A DNA stretch of 64,000 nt. Origin: Leptolyngbya sp. BC1307. Its GTDB lineage: Bacteria > Cyanobacteriota > Cyanobacteriia > Phormidesmidales > Phormidesmidaceae. Position numbers and translations under genes: made by a program. Below, piece by piece: positions 26,988-35,270 of this stretch. Numbering within the stretch: position 1 is the stretch's first letter; every line of letters starts with the position of its first letter. The notes beneath the pieces were generated by a model, which saw nothing but the letters and a program-made list of their open reading frames with translations, was not told the origin of the DNA and ran no database searches. The stretch is from assembly GCF_002286735.1 (NCBI RefSeq), contig NZ_NRTA01000001.1, forward strand, positions 124,001 to 188,000, read 5' to 3'.

Positions 26988-27956
26988 ATGGCAAGCCAAT
27001 CTGACCTGCAAACCACCACACTCGGTCCCAAAGGGCCAAAGGTTCCCGCGCTAGGCGTCGGCACCTGGTCGTGGGGAGACTCGCTATTTTGGCAATATGG
27101 CGGCGGCTATGGCGTCGATGAAGTCCGCGCTGCCTTTAATACCTCCATCGCAGCTGGGGTAAACTTTTTTGACACTGCCGAAGTCTATGGCTTGGGTGAG
27201 TCGGAAAAGCTGATCGGTCAATTTATGAAAGGCAGCGCTAGCCTGCCAATTGTCGCTACCAAATATATGCCCTTGCCCTGGCGTTTTTCAGCCAAAGCTG
27301 TCGCCGACGCCCTCACCGACAGCCTGCAACGACTCAAACTGCCCTCAGTGGATCTGTATCAGGTGCACTGGCCCTTTGATTTTTTCATGAGCCAAAAAAC
27401 GCTAATGAATGCGCTAGCAGACGAAGTCGATCAGGGGCGGATTAAAACCATCGGCGTCAGCAACTATTCAGCCAAACAAATGCGCGAAGCCCATACCTAT
27501 CTGTCGGCGCGGGGCATTCCCTTAGCCGTCAACCAGGTTCAGTACTCGCTGCTCCACCGCAATATAGAAACCAATGGCGTCTTAGAAGCCGCGCGAAATT
27601 TAGAAGTGACCATCCTGGCCTACAGTCCTCTAGCTCAGGGCTTGCTAACCGGTAAATACACCGTCGGCAGCGACCTTCAGCCTACGGGCGCACGCCGCTT
27701 AGATCCCAAATTTAGCAAGAAAGGTCTGCAAAAAATCGAGCCTGTTTTAGCTGCACTGCAATCTATCGGCGAAGCCCACGACAAAACAACAGTGCAAGTG
27801 GCACTGAACTGGCTGATTGGCAAAGGTAACATTGTGCCTATTCCCGGTGCAAAAAACGCCAAGCAAGCTCAGCAAAACTCAGGCGCACTGGGCTGGGAGA
27901 TGACTGACGTAGAACGCGAGCAGTTAGACAATGTATCTGCGCCCTGGTTGAAGTAA
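26988..27956 (+). CDS. Aldo/keto reductase
   Basis: A 322-residue NAD(P)H-dependent reductase with a TIM-barrel fold. The tetrad is visible: Asp and Tyr in NFFDTAEVYGLGESE (about 60-70), Lys in IVATKYMPL and His in LYQVHWP. The C-terminal IPIPGAKNAKQA-like block (IVPIPGAKNAKQAQQN) binds the nicotinamide cofactor phosphate. The VPALGVGTWSWGD start places it near plant plastid pyridoxal-reductase-like or general AKRs. The physiological carbonyl substrate is unknown. Confidence 0.93.
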   Translation: MASQSDLQTTTLGPKGPKVPALGVGTWSWGDSLFWQYGGGYGVDEVRAAFNTSIAAGVNFFDTAEVYGLGESEKLIGQFMKGSASLPIVATKYMPLPWRFSAKAVADALTDSLQRLKLPSVDLYQVHWPFDFFMSQKTLMNALADEVDQGRIKTIGVSNYSAKQMREAHTYLSARGIPLAVNQVQYSLLHRNIETNGVLEAARNLEVTILAYSPLAQGLLTGKYTVGSDLQPTGARRLDPKFSKKGLQKIEPVLAALQSIGEAHDKTTVQVALNWLIGKGNIVPIPGAKNAKQAQQNSGALGWEMTDVEREQLDNVSAPWLK

Positions 27957-28094
27957 TCTGACCTAGCACTCTGTCAAGACGTTAAGCTTTGACGCTGCAC
28001 TATTAAAATTTAGGCTGGTGCTGTTGCAGATACAGGGTGAGGCAATCTTAGCCTGCCAGCAGTAGCTTAAACGCAGTCCTCACCCCTTGGGCCT

Positions 28095-29288
28095 ATGGTC
28101 ACTCTACAAAACGTCCCTATCACCCCCACTGAAGACCAGCTTCAGCAGACCCGGCAGCGCATTGATGCGTACGTTCAAACCGTCGCTAGTAGCCCTGACC
28201 ACCGCGAGGGTGCGCTGCCATACATCCTTTTCCATGAGGGCAACACCCCAACTAAAGGAACCGTCCTGATGTTCCATGGGTTCAGCGCCAGACCACACCA
28301 AATGTCGCGACTGGCTGACTACCTATTCCGCAATGGCTTCAATGTGTACCAAGCCACACTAGCGGGCCATGCCTATCGCATTCCCGACCGGTACTGGCCC
28401 CAAGTTGACCTCAAGCCCGAAATCTTGATCCCTCTGCGAGAAAAAGTCAGCGCCGACCCAGTTCTGCAGGACTATCTCGCCAGTCTGGCTGCTACTAGCA
28501 GCGCAGGGGCAGTCTCTCTCTCCCCTGTGCAGATGGTTGGGCTAATGGCCCGCCTACGTCAGATAGAGCCTCGACTGAGTGACATCGTGGCCGCCATTGA
28601 GCGAGACAACGACCCCAACTTTGATCGCTATTTCGTCTCGTCGCATCTGGCCTATCTAAGCGATGCCCAAGCCCGGCTGGCCGAGCTAGCCGCCATGCCA
28701 GGGCCGATTTACACGGTGGGCCTATCGGTAGGGGGGGCGGTGGCCCTGGCTCTAGGTGCTCAGAACCCGCAGCGGGTGGCCAAGGTAGTTGCCTTTGCAC
28801 CGCTGCTAGAGGTATATGGCGAAACCCGCGAACGCTACGTTAACCTGGCTGGCCCGCTCGATATCCGAGAGGTCGGGTGGGATGAGTTGCAATTTCCGCT
28901 GGGCTGCTTTACCGCTGCCAATCAGTTTGGCGCGTTTGTACGGAACCGTGACAACGTCGCGGCCCTGCGCCCCAAACCAACCCTGATGATTTTGACCGAA
29001 AACGAAGACGCGGCTGATATTCAAACCAACCAAAGCTTTGCGCAGTCGCTAAGCCGTGCCTCGCTGTTTAAAAGGTACGACAATCACTACCTTTACACCT
29101 TTCCTAGCGCGGCCTTGGTGCCTCACCCCATGGTTGACCCCCTGGAGAAAAGCCAAAATATGAGCAACGGCTACTGGAAGCCTATGTATCAGGAGACGCT
29201 GCGCTTTTTGGCGCAAACCGAGTTTAGGAGCAGTAGCTTGGAGCAGATGGGCACCGTCTCAGAGCTGCCCCCAGTGCCACCGATTTAA
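28095..29288 (+). CDS. Alpha/beta hydrolase
   Basis: A 397-residue hydrolase. The oxyanion strand is VLMFHGFSARPHQM (about 57-70) and the nucleophile elbow is VGLSVGGAVAL (about 215-225). An inserted helical lid spans roughly residues 105-205. The acid is probably in ILTENEDAAD and the His in VPHPMVDPL. No signal peptide is seen. Substrate unknown; a lipase/esterase or acyl-transfer role is possible. It is a single gene, 138 bp after the aldo/keto reductase. Confidence 0.87.
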   Translation: MVTLQNVPITPTEDQLQQTRQRIDAYVQTVASSPDHREGALPYILFHEGNTPTKGTVLMFHGFSARPHQMSRLADYLFRNGFNVYQATLAGHAYRIPDRYWPQVDLKPEILIPLREKVSADPVLQDYLASLAATSSAGAVSLSPVQMVGLMARLRQIEPRLSDIVAAIERDNDPNFDRYFVSSHLAYLSDAQARLAELAAMPGPIYTVGLSVGGAVALALGAQNPQRVAKVVAFAPLLEVYGETRERYVNLAGPLDIREVGWDELQFPLGCFTAANQFGAFVRNRDNVAALRPKPTLMILTENEDAADIQTNQSFAQSLSRASLFKRYDNHYLYTFPSAALVPHPMVDPLEKSQNMSNGYWKPMYQETLRFLAQTEFRSSSLEQMGTVSELPPVPPI

Positions 29289-29373
29289 GCACTGATAGAA
29301 AAGTAGGCGAGTAAAGATGAAATCAACAAGCTCGCCATAGTGACCTTGATTACGCTTGGCGTCGCAGCTAGAT

Positions 29374-30459
29374 CTATACAGCTACAGACAACCAAGCGCC
29401 ATCTTGAGCCATCGAATTTGACAGTGCCACAAGCACAGCCACTAAGTTAGTCCCTAGCTCTCCTGAAGAAAAAGCTGAGCGCTCCTCTCCTCTTACACAC
29501 TCTACAAAATGATTGCATACATTTTTCAAAGGTTCTGAGGGCGGCACTTCAATAGACTGAGAGGCTATATTTTGCGGGGTAAACCAGCCGCGCTGCTCAA
29601 CAAAACTGCCGCGCTGCAAAGTCAGCGGACTTGCCTGATTCATTTCATCGAAGATGAGAGTGGCCTGGTCTCCTACCACACAAAGCCGCCGCTGCTTATC
29701 CGGATTTGCCCAACACAGATGGATCGTTGCCTGAAAGCCGTTCGAATACTGCAGTCGGCACCACACGACATCGGCAAGACCGCCAGGAGAAAGCGGGGTC
29801 TCTATATCAGGCTGGAGCCAGGTACTACCCTGCGCCTGCACCTGCATCGGGCTTTCGCCCAGCCAGTGGTTGAAGATAGAAATATCGTGAATGGCTAAGT
29901 CCCAAAGCGCATCGACATCGCGGCGGACGGGGCCGAGGTGGGTGCGGGTGGCGTAGCCGTAGCGAGGCGTGCCGATATCGGTAAGTGCCTGCTTGCCGGT
30001 GATGACGGCGCTGTGGAACAAGTAGGTGTGGTCAATCACAAGCTGACGCTGCTGCTTTTGAGCCAGGTCGCACAGGGCTTGAGAACTGGCGACATCTAAG
30101 GTCAGGGGTTTTTCGGCGAGGACGTGAAGACCTTTGGTCAGGGCGGTCTGAATCAGCTCATAGTGGGTGGCGGCGGGGGTGGCGATCGCACAAGCCTCTA
30201 ATCCCTCCAGTGCCATCGCCGCCCGCCAGTCAGTCATCAGTTCAACCGAATCGTCCAATTCGGGAGCCACCGCCGCGAGCCGCTCAGCCGACGCCTCGAC
30301 AACTGCCCGTAGCCGAATCTGCGGATGGGCCAGAAAGTTGCGCAGCAAATGGGTACCCCAGCGACCTACCCCAAATAGCGCCAGTTCAATGGGGGCCAGT
30401 TCAATCGGGGCTAAATCAATCGGATCAGCGGCCTGAGCCGTCAGATTTTCTCTCGTCAT
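29374..30459 (-). CDS. Gfo/Idh/MocA family oxidoreductase
   Basis: A 361-residue NAD(P)-dependent sugar dehydrogenase family protein with the Rossmann start ALFGVGRWGTHLLRNF (about 27-42) and the catalytic-lysine motif HVLAEKPLTLD (about 115). The C-terminal alpha/beta domain carries DLAIHDISIFNHWLG, matching the family's active His. Its first 35 bases overlap the end of rnc, so it is probably translated from the same messenger. The substrate is a sugar or cyclitol that cannot be named. Confidence 0.9.
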   Translation of the reverse strand: MTRENLTAQAADPIDLAPIELAPIELALFGVGRWGTHLLRNFLAHPQIRLRAVVEASAERLAAVAPELDDSVELMTDWRAAMALEGLEACAIATPAATHYELIQTALTKGLHVLAEKPLTLDVASSQALCDLAQKQQRQLVIDHTYLFHSAVITGKQALTDIGTPRYGYATRTHLGPVRRDVDALWDLAIHDISIFNHWLGESPMQVQAQGSTWLQPDIETPLSPGGLADVVWCRLQYSNGFQATIHLCWANPDKQRRLCVVGDQATLIFDEMNQASPLTLQRGSFVEQRGWFTPQNIASQSIEVPPSEPLKNVCNHFVECVRGEERSAFSSGELGTNLVAVLVALSNSMAQDGAWLSVAV

Positions 30460-31198
30460 TTAACTCACTGCGCTCAGGTTCGAGCGTGATCAGGGCAACT
30501 TTAGCGGCGGCCTGTTCTGCTAGCTTAATAGAGCGGCCTTTGCCCTCTCCTAACAGCCGCTCTTGAAACCAGGCTTCGGCGTGAAAGCGCTCGTCGTCGC
30601 CGTGAATTTGGCTGATTTGGGTAGCTTTGTAAATCGGCAGAGCTTTGTAGTGAGACTGCGTAAACTCCTGCAGCGCGGCTTTGTAGTTTTGGCGGGCCGG
30701 ATCGGCTTGCAGAATGCGAGTCAGACGCTCAAAGTGAGAATCTAACCACGGACGGATCAAGCTAAGGTCACCCACACTCAAATACAGCGCACCTAAAACG
30801 GCTTCAAAGGTGTCGGCCAAGCGAGAAGCGGCTCCGGCTTTGTCACCAACGGCGCTTTTAGACAAAATGAGATGTTGGCCCAGCTGATAGTGCTTAGCTA
30901 GACCCGCTAAAACCTGATCGCTGACTAGGTGCGATCGCACTGCCGACATCTCCCCTAGCGACATCTGGGGATAGGTCTCCATCAAAAATTCGCCCGCCGC
31001 TAACCGCAGGGCCGCATCTCCTAAAAACTCTAGCTTTTCGTTATTCTCATCGGCTGAGCTAGAGATATCGATAAAGGCTAAGCGCAGCAGGTCGCTTTTA
31101 ACAGCGGCAGCCGGAATATTAAGCTGGGCCACTAGCCGGTCTAAGTCTGAGCGAGGAGCAGCGGTGAAATCAGCGGTCATGGGCACGAGAATCGTCAA
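30425..31198 (-). CDS. rnc: Ribonuclease III
   Basis: Double-stranded RNA endonuclease for rRNA and mRNA processing. The catalytic block NEKLEFLGDAALRL (about 53-66) and the second acidic site LADTFEAVLGALYL (about 125-138) are intact. A dsRNA-binding domain follows (YKAALQEF, GEGKGRSIKLAEQAAAKVAL). A Ser/Lys-rich tail ends the 257 residues. Its end overlaps the Gfo/Idh gene by 35 bases. Two start codons are possible (31198 and 31180). It is close to the 3' end of rnpB, putting two RNA-processing genes side by side. Confidence 0.95.
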   Translation of the reverse strand: MTILVPMTADFTAAPRSDLDRLVAQLNIPAAAVKSDLLRLAFIDISSSADENNEKLEFLGDAALRLAAGEFLMETYPQMSLGEMSAVRSHLVSDQVLAGLAKHYQLGQHLILSKSAVGDKAGAASRLADTFEAVLGALYLSVGDLSLIRPWLDSHFERLTRILQADPARQNYKAALQEFTQSHYKALPIYKATQISQIHGDDERFHAEAWFQERLLGEGKGRSIKLAEQAAAKVALITLEPERSELNDERKSDGSGR

Positions 31199-31216
31199 AA
31201 TAGACTGGTAAAAGAG

Positions 31217-31680
31217 GGTAGAGCTGGACCTAAGCCGGGTTCTGTTCCTCCGGGGCGAGCCCGCAGGGTGGTTATCTATCTGGGACGCCTGTTACCAGAC
31301 GCCTCTAGCGGCGCGCTTTGTCAGAGCCGGTAAAAAGCCAACCGTCGCTCCTTTGGCCTTGCACCCAACCGGGGTTTACCTGGCCAGCACCTCTCGATGC
31401 TGCCGGTGCGCTCTTACCGCACCCTTGCACCCTTACTCGTAAAAGTCAGAAGTCAGAAGTCAGAAGTCAGAAGTAAAAAGGCAGGCTTTAAACTCATCGT
31501 TCATCGTTCATCGTTCATCCTTCCCGTTAGCGGTATGTTTCTGTGGCACTCTCCTCACGGTCACCCGTACTGGGCGTTACCCAGCAAGTTTGGCTTTTAG
31601 GGAGCCCGGACTTTCCTCAGAAATCCAGGTGGAGTTTTGAGGCTCTACCTGATTTCCGCAACCACTGAGCCAGCTCTATA
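31217..31680 (-). ncRNA. rnpB: RNase P RNA (rnpB)
   Basis: The catalytic RNA of RNase P, which matures tRNA 5' ends. On the minus strand the conserved 5' core AGGAAAGTCCGGGCTCCC (31601-31618) is followed by the cyanobacterial CTTGCTGGGTAACGCCCAG-type helix. The 3' end holds ACAGAACCCGGCTTA (31230-31244). Helix P1 is visible: AGAGCTGG at 31677-31670 pairs with CCAGCTCT at 31227-31220. The ends are estimated from P1. A repeat insertion lies in the middle at about 31441-31520. Confidence 0.93.
31441..31520 (-). repeat. Two heptanucleotide tandem repeats inside rnpB
   Basis: On the plus strand 31444-31475 is over four copies of AGTCAGA, and after a short spacer 31497-31519 is three copies of CATCGTT plus a fourth degenerate one. 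These are short tandemly repeated (STRR) heptamers of the type described in cyanobacterial rnpB. They fall within the variable P12-like arm and would be transcribed as part of the RNA. Confidence 0.85.
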
Positions 31681-31707
31681 GGCTCTAGTGTATCGCCATC
31701 GGGACGC

Positions 31708-32637
31708 TCATCGTCGCTGCCGCTGCTGTCTGCCCCAAAGTAAGCTCTCTAGCGGCCGGTTGCGACGGCCAAAGTGATGCAGCAGCCAGCGCAGGGGAGG
31801 CAGCGCAATCTGATCAGCCTCTATTTCTAAGGTGAAGCTAAAGGGTACGAGCAGGTTAATTAACTTACTGTCTGGTTCGGTAGTGCGCTTGAGGCCAATC
31901 ATCAGATCGAGGCCGTAGAGAGGCTGAATGTTTTTTTGGCTCGATGTGGGGTCGGTAAGCTGCGATCGCTCCACCCGCTCCTTCAGGTCAACCAGCGGCC
32001 TAGCCAGCTTTACCTGATTGGTGTCGGCATCACGCACGTAGTTTTTTTCAACGGTCACATCAGAGACCATCGACTGCCCCGGATTCACCATGCTAAAGAT
32101 CTGAGCCTGAGTCAGGTCTAGCGGCATATTAGGCGTAGCGCGAATAATCCGGTTGCCCTGGCCAAACATCTCTAGCGAGCTGCGATCCCAATTGATATAG
32201 ATCTGAGCATCAGCCGTTTCATTGACGATCAAAATTGATAGATAGGAAACGGGTCTCAGCGGCTGCCTGCCGGTGGGAGAAACCTGAATCGCGATATTTT
32301 TCCTCAGCAGCTCACGAATGCCCTCATCGTCCAGGCCCATGTCTCTCAGCTCATCGAGCTTAGGCGAGTCTAGCGGCAGCTCGTCATGGGGGTCAAACGC
32401 CAGGTTGACCACCGGGCGCATCGCTTTGCTGCCGCCAAATCCTCGCTGCTCAGTGCTCGCTGTGATATGTCTGGCATCGGCCTGAGTAGAGAGCTGAGCC
32501 TGAGTCTGCTCTGTTAAAAAAGCTTGGTCTACATGAATAATTACCTTATCTTCCAGGCGGTCTTCTAGAGACAGCGCCATTTGATAAAGGACATAGATCA
32601 CAACCAAAAAATAGACCGTCAGAAGAAGCGCTTCCAT
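31708..32637 (-). CDS. Conserved-looking protein with N-terminal membrane helix
   Basis: A 309-residue protein with one helix at residues 3-22 (LLLTVYFLVVIYVLYQMALSL) and a large soluble part with mixed strands. Notable stretches are YLSILIVNETADAQIYINWDRSSLEMFGQGNRII and LYGLDLMIGLKRT. I do not recognise a named family. It seems to be a membrane-tethered beta-rich domain. It starts a leftward unit just upstream of rnpB; whether rnpB uses a separate promoter within the 28-bp gap or inside this gene cannot be seen. Confidence 0.75.
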   Translation of the reverse strand: MEALLLTVYFLVVIYVLYQMALSLEDRLEDKVIIHVDQAFLTEQTQAQLSTQADARHITASTEQRGFGGSKAMRPVVNLAFDPHDELPLDSPKLDELRDMGLDDEGIRELLRKNIAIQVSPTGRQPLRPVSYLSILIVNETADAQIYINWDRSSLEMFGQGNRIIRATPNMPLDLTQAQIFSMVNPGQSMVSDVTVEKNYVRDADTNQVKLARPLVDLKERVERSQLTDPTSSQKNIQPLYGLDLMIGLKRTTEPDSKLINLLVPFSFTLEIEADQIALPPLRWLLHHFGRRNRPLESLLWGRQQRQRR

Positions 32638-33043
32638 AGCTGCTGCGAACTAGACCCCAAGGGCTCATCGATAATTGCCCATAGCTTACACCGATCTAGC
32701 CAAAACCGTCCCGACGATTTCATCTACCGCCTAAGTGATAAACCCAAGTAATAAAAATGGTTACTTAATATTGATTTTTAAGTTTACTTTTGCCCTGAGT
32801 TTTGAGCGCGAAAGCTATCAAGTTCCAAGGCTTAAAAGGGGGGTTATCCCTCCCTTTAGCTAGATATCTTTACTGCGCTCAAAGCGCTATAATCTAGTTA
32901 CATTGAATTCAGGAACAGACAGCTACAAAACATTTTTGACACTGTTAAAAGCTGTCGTTACTGGAGAAAACTTCGAAAAAATCGCTTTGCATAGAGGCTG
33001 TTTTTGCAGGAAGGAGAAAATTAGAGAAGAGGAAGAAGAGGTT
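32638..33043. promoter_or_regulatory. Spacer with divergent promoters and a long leader
   Basis: This 406-bp spacer separates two divergent genes. A consensus -10 box TATAAT lies at 32888-32893, with only a weak -35 (TATCTT, 17 bases upstream). It would give the pentapeptide gene a leader of about 140 bases. The short inverted repeat GCGCT-CAA-AGCGC at 32875-32887 abuts the -10 and could be an operator. Another hairpin, AAAGGG...CCCTTT type, spans 32835-32858. The open frame upstream of 33044 is not family-like. Confidence 0.45.
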
Positions 33044-33544
33044 ATGCAATCACTAACCCAGTCATTTGTTCAATCCGCCACGAGGCTATCAGAAACGGTC
33101 GCTTATGCCGCCGCGCTATCAATCGGTATTACAGGCTTAGCCGCTGTCATCGATCCGGCCCCAGCTCTCGCAGAAAATCCGGAACACGTCACTCAGCTAC
33201 TTGAAACCGGCATCTGTAATGCTTGTGACTTAACTAACGCCGATCTAACGGGCGCGCATCTTATTGGTGTGGATTTAAGAGATGCTGACCTCACCGATGC
33301 AACGTTGGCTTACGCCAACTTAGAGGGCGCAGACCTGACCGGTGCAATGCTAGTTAACACCGACTTGAATAACGCCTTTTTAACCAACGCATTGCTTGAC
33401 GATACGACTATTAGAAATGCAGATTTATCAGAGTCGACACTGTATTACACCAGTCTCGATGGCGCTAGTGTAGAGGGGGTAGATTTGGCAGGCGCTGACG
33501 TTCTCAATACACCGATCAGCATCGGCGGCAGCTACGACGAGTAA
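33044..33544 (+). CDS. Secreted pentapeptide-repeat protein
   Basis: A 166-residue protein. A signal peptide ends at PALA-EN (about residue 40), preceded by the hydrophobic ALSIGITGLAAVI. It is followed by about nineteen A(D/N)LxxA-type pentapeptides (CDLTNADLTGAHL, DLRDADLTDATL) that should form a right-handed square beta-helix. A Cys pair (CNAC) caps the helix. The ATG at 33044 has an AG-rich GAAGAGG just upstream and fits the signal peptide. Secreted pentapeptide proteins are common in cyanobacteria; role unknown. Confidence 0.88.
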   Translation: MQSLTQSFVQSATRLSETVAYAAALSIGITGLAAVIDPAPALAENPEHVTQLLETGICNACDLTNADLTGAHLIGVDLRDADLTDATLAYANLEGADLTGAMLVNTDLNNAFLTNALLDDTTIRNADLSESTLYYTSLDGASVEGVDLAGADVLNTPISIGGSYDE

Positions 33545-33548
33545 GTGG

Positions 33549-34427
33549 CTATGCGATGATTAGCACCTCAGTAATTTTGCCGCGCTTGCTAGCTTTGGAG
33601 TTGATAGATCGCGCTGCTGCAATGGTTTGAATCTCAAAAATGCTGGTGTCGCTGTACAGATCGCGGATGAACGGACAGTCAGAATTAGAGGCGAGAACCT
33701 GCACTCGGCGGCTAGCCAGCTGAGCGATCGCTTCCTTCAGCTCACCCTGATCCTCAGCGGCAAATTGACAGCGGCTATAGGCAGTAAACTTACTGGTGTC
33801 ACTGAGCGGATGGTAAGGCGGATCGAAGTAGACAAAGTCGCCGTGATCGCTGGCACAGTCTAAAACGGCGGTGAATGGCCGCTCTGTAATGTCAGCCATC
33901 TGCAGCGCGGCAGAAGCTGGGCGTAGCAAATCAGGTGCGCAGATCTTAGGCGACTTGTAGCGGCCCATCGGGACGTTAAACAAGCCTTTGGCATTTTCGC
34001 GATAGAGGCCGTTATAGCAGGTTTTATTCAGATAAATGAAGCGAGCGGCTCTATGGACAGGGTCAGTTGGAAGCTGCGATCGCACCGCATAGTATTGCTG
34101 TTCACTGTGACCGCACTGATAGACTGCTAGCTGCTCGATCAAGGGCTCTACCTGGTCGCGCACGCACCTATATACATTTACCAGCTCTGGATTGAGATCG
34201 CTCAAAAAAGCGCGTTTGCCCTGACGCCGAAGCTGCGATGCTAGATAAAAAAACAGTGCGCCGCCGCCCAAAAAGGGCTCGTGGTAGCGGTCAAACTCGC
34301 CGGGCAAAAAGGGCTTGTACTGTTCGAGCAGACGTGACTTTCCACCCGCCCACTTAATAAATGGACGAGCAGTAGCTACCAGCGTATCTTCAGCGCTGGC
34401 CTGAGTAAGCGATGGAGAGATAGTCAT
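33549..34427 (-). CDS. Dam-type DNA adenine-N6 methyltransferase (D12 class)
   Basis: A 292-residue alpha-type (D12) methylase with motif I FIKWAGGKSRLLEQY (about 23-37), the EPFLGGGALFFYL segment, the KTCYNGLYREN region and the catalytic DPPY (YFDPPYH, about residue 200). No restriction gene is adjacent, so it looks like a solitary enzyme. Dam-like solitary methylases of cyanobacteria modify GATC, the core of HIP1, which is abundant here. It is convergent with the pentapeptide gene and its expression may depend on a short-leader promoter. Confidence 0.93.
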   Translation of the reverse strand: MTISPSLTQASAEDTLVATARPFIKWAGGKSRLLEQYKPFLPGEFDRYHEPFLGGGALFFYLASQLRRQGKRAFLSDLNPELVNVYRCVRDQVEPLIEQLAVYQCGHSEQQYYAVRSQLPTDPVHRAARFIYLNKTCYNGLYRENAKGLFNVPMGRYKSPKICAPDLLRPASAALQMADITERPFTAVLDCASDHGDFVYFDPPYHPLSDTSKFTAYSRCQFAAEDQGELKEAIAQLASRRVQVLASNSDCPFIRDLYSDTSIFEIQTIAAARSINSKASKRGKITEVLIIA

Positions 34428-34438
34428 AGATCAACTGT

Positions 34439-34444
34439 ATTATA
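34439..34444 (-). promoter_or_regulatory. Candidate -10 box of the Dam-type gene
   Basis: TATAAT on the minus strand ends only 11 bases before the ATG. A transcript starting seven bases later would have a four- to five-base leader, which fits the absence of any Shine-Dalgarno. No convincing -35 was found. Confidence 0.35.
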
Positions 34445-34555
34445 CATTGACTGCCCGTACGCTAGAGTCCTAGCTTTCTTAAGACCTAGAATGGTGCGGT
34501 AGGATATATAGACGAGTTTGCCTTCGAAGACACCTGAAGACATCCATTAGGCACT

Positions 34556-34753
34556 ATGCAAGAATTCTTTGACAACGTTTCCCGCTATCCCCGCTATTTG
34601 ATTTCGGTTTCTTTTGGCATTTTCTACAACGCCATTGAGCCGTTAATTCCGCTGCTTAAGCGACCGTTGACGGCAATTCCCCTCATTGGCGCGGCGATTG
34701 CTGGCTTTGTCGGCCTAAGCTATATCCTGAGAGCGATGTTAGGCATTGCTTAG
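34556..34753 (+). CDS. DUF751 (Ycf33-type) small membrane protein
   Basis: A 65-residue protein starting MQEFFDNVSRYPRYLISVSFG with two hydrophobic stretches and the ending LRAMLGIA. The NVSRYPRYLI motif matches DUF751, which as I recall corresponds to plastid ycf33. Function unknown, with association to thylakoid complexes possible. It opens a DUF751-rbfA-nagZ run, 48 bp ahead of rbfA. Confidence 0.85.
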   Translation: MQEFFDNVSRYPRYLISVSFGIFYNAIEPLIPLLKRPLTAIPLIGAAIAGFVGLSYILRAMLGIA

Positions 34754-34801
34754 CGATGCCCTTGAGCTTCTCTCTTTGTTACTAAACACTTTCTAACCCT
34801 T

Positions 34802-35209
34802 ATGGCTACTAGCAGACGAGTTGCGCGGGTATCAGCCTCTATCAAGCGCGAAGTGAGCCAGATGCTGATCAACGGCATCAAAGACGACCGGGTCGGTTCA
34901 GGCATAGTCAGCATTACCGATGTAGACGTTGCTGGAGACCTGCAGCACGCCAAAATATTTGTCAGCATTTACGGCACCGATGAAGCTAAAGCCGAAACAA
35001 TGGCCGGTCTCAAGGCTGCTGAAGGCTACGTGCGCCATGAGCTAGGTCAGCGGATGAAGCTGCGTCGCACGCCCGAGGTTACCTTTAAAGAAGATCGCTC
35101 ATTTGACCTGGCTAGCAACGTCATCAACGTGCTCAATCAGATCAACGCTGAGCGCCAGACAGGCGACTCAATCGAGGCTCAAGAATTGGGCGATGTAGAA
35201 GAGTCATAA
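34802..35209 (+). CDS. rbfA: 30S ribosome-binding factor RbfA
   Basis: A 135-residue KH-fold factor needed for late 16S maturation and cold adaptation. Seen are [18 protein letters not shown] at the start, [27 protein letters not shown] in the core, and the [20 protein letters not shown] helix-kink-strand. The acidic C-terminal tail is usual. It is the middle gene of a rightward run and is followed after 61 bp by nagZ. Confidence 0.96.
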   Translation: MATSRRVARVSASIKREVSQMLINGIKDDRVGSGIVSITDVDVAGDLQHAKIFVSIYGTDEAKAETMAGLKAAEGYVRHELGQRMKLRRTPEVTFKEDRSFDLASNVINVLNQINAERQTGDSIEAQELGDVEES

Positions 35210-35270
35210 GGGTTTACCTAGACATTCATACAGACAATATCTAGCCTCGCTGCACCGCCGTTGGAGTTCA

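Noticed and set aside
31441-31520. Heptamer arrays as CRISPR or a minisatellite gene
   Set aside because: They lie inside rnpB in the variable arm and have no spacers; they fit STRR insertions.
32903-33043. N-terminal extension of the pentapeptide protein
   Set aside because: It would put about 47 charged residues before the signal peptide; the ATG at 33044 has a good AG-rich site.
33549-34427. Dam-type gene as part of a restriction-modification or defence system
   Set aside because: Neighbours are a pentapeptide protein and the DUF751-rbfA run; no nuclease or helicase is near.
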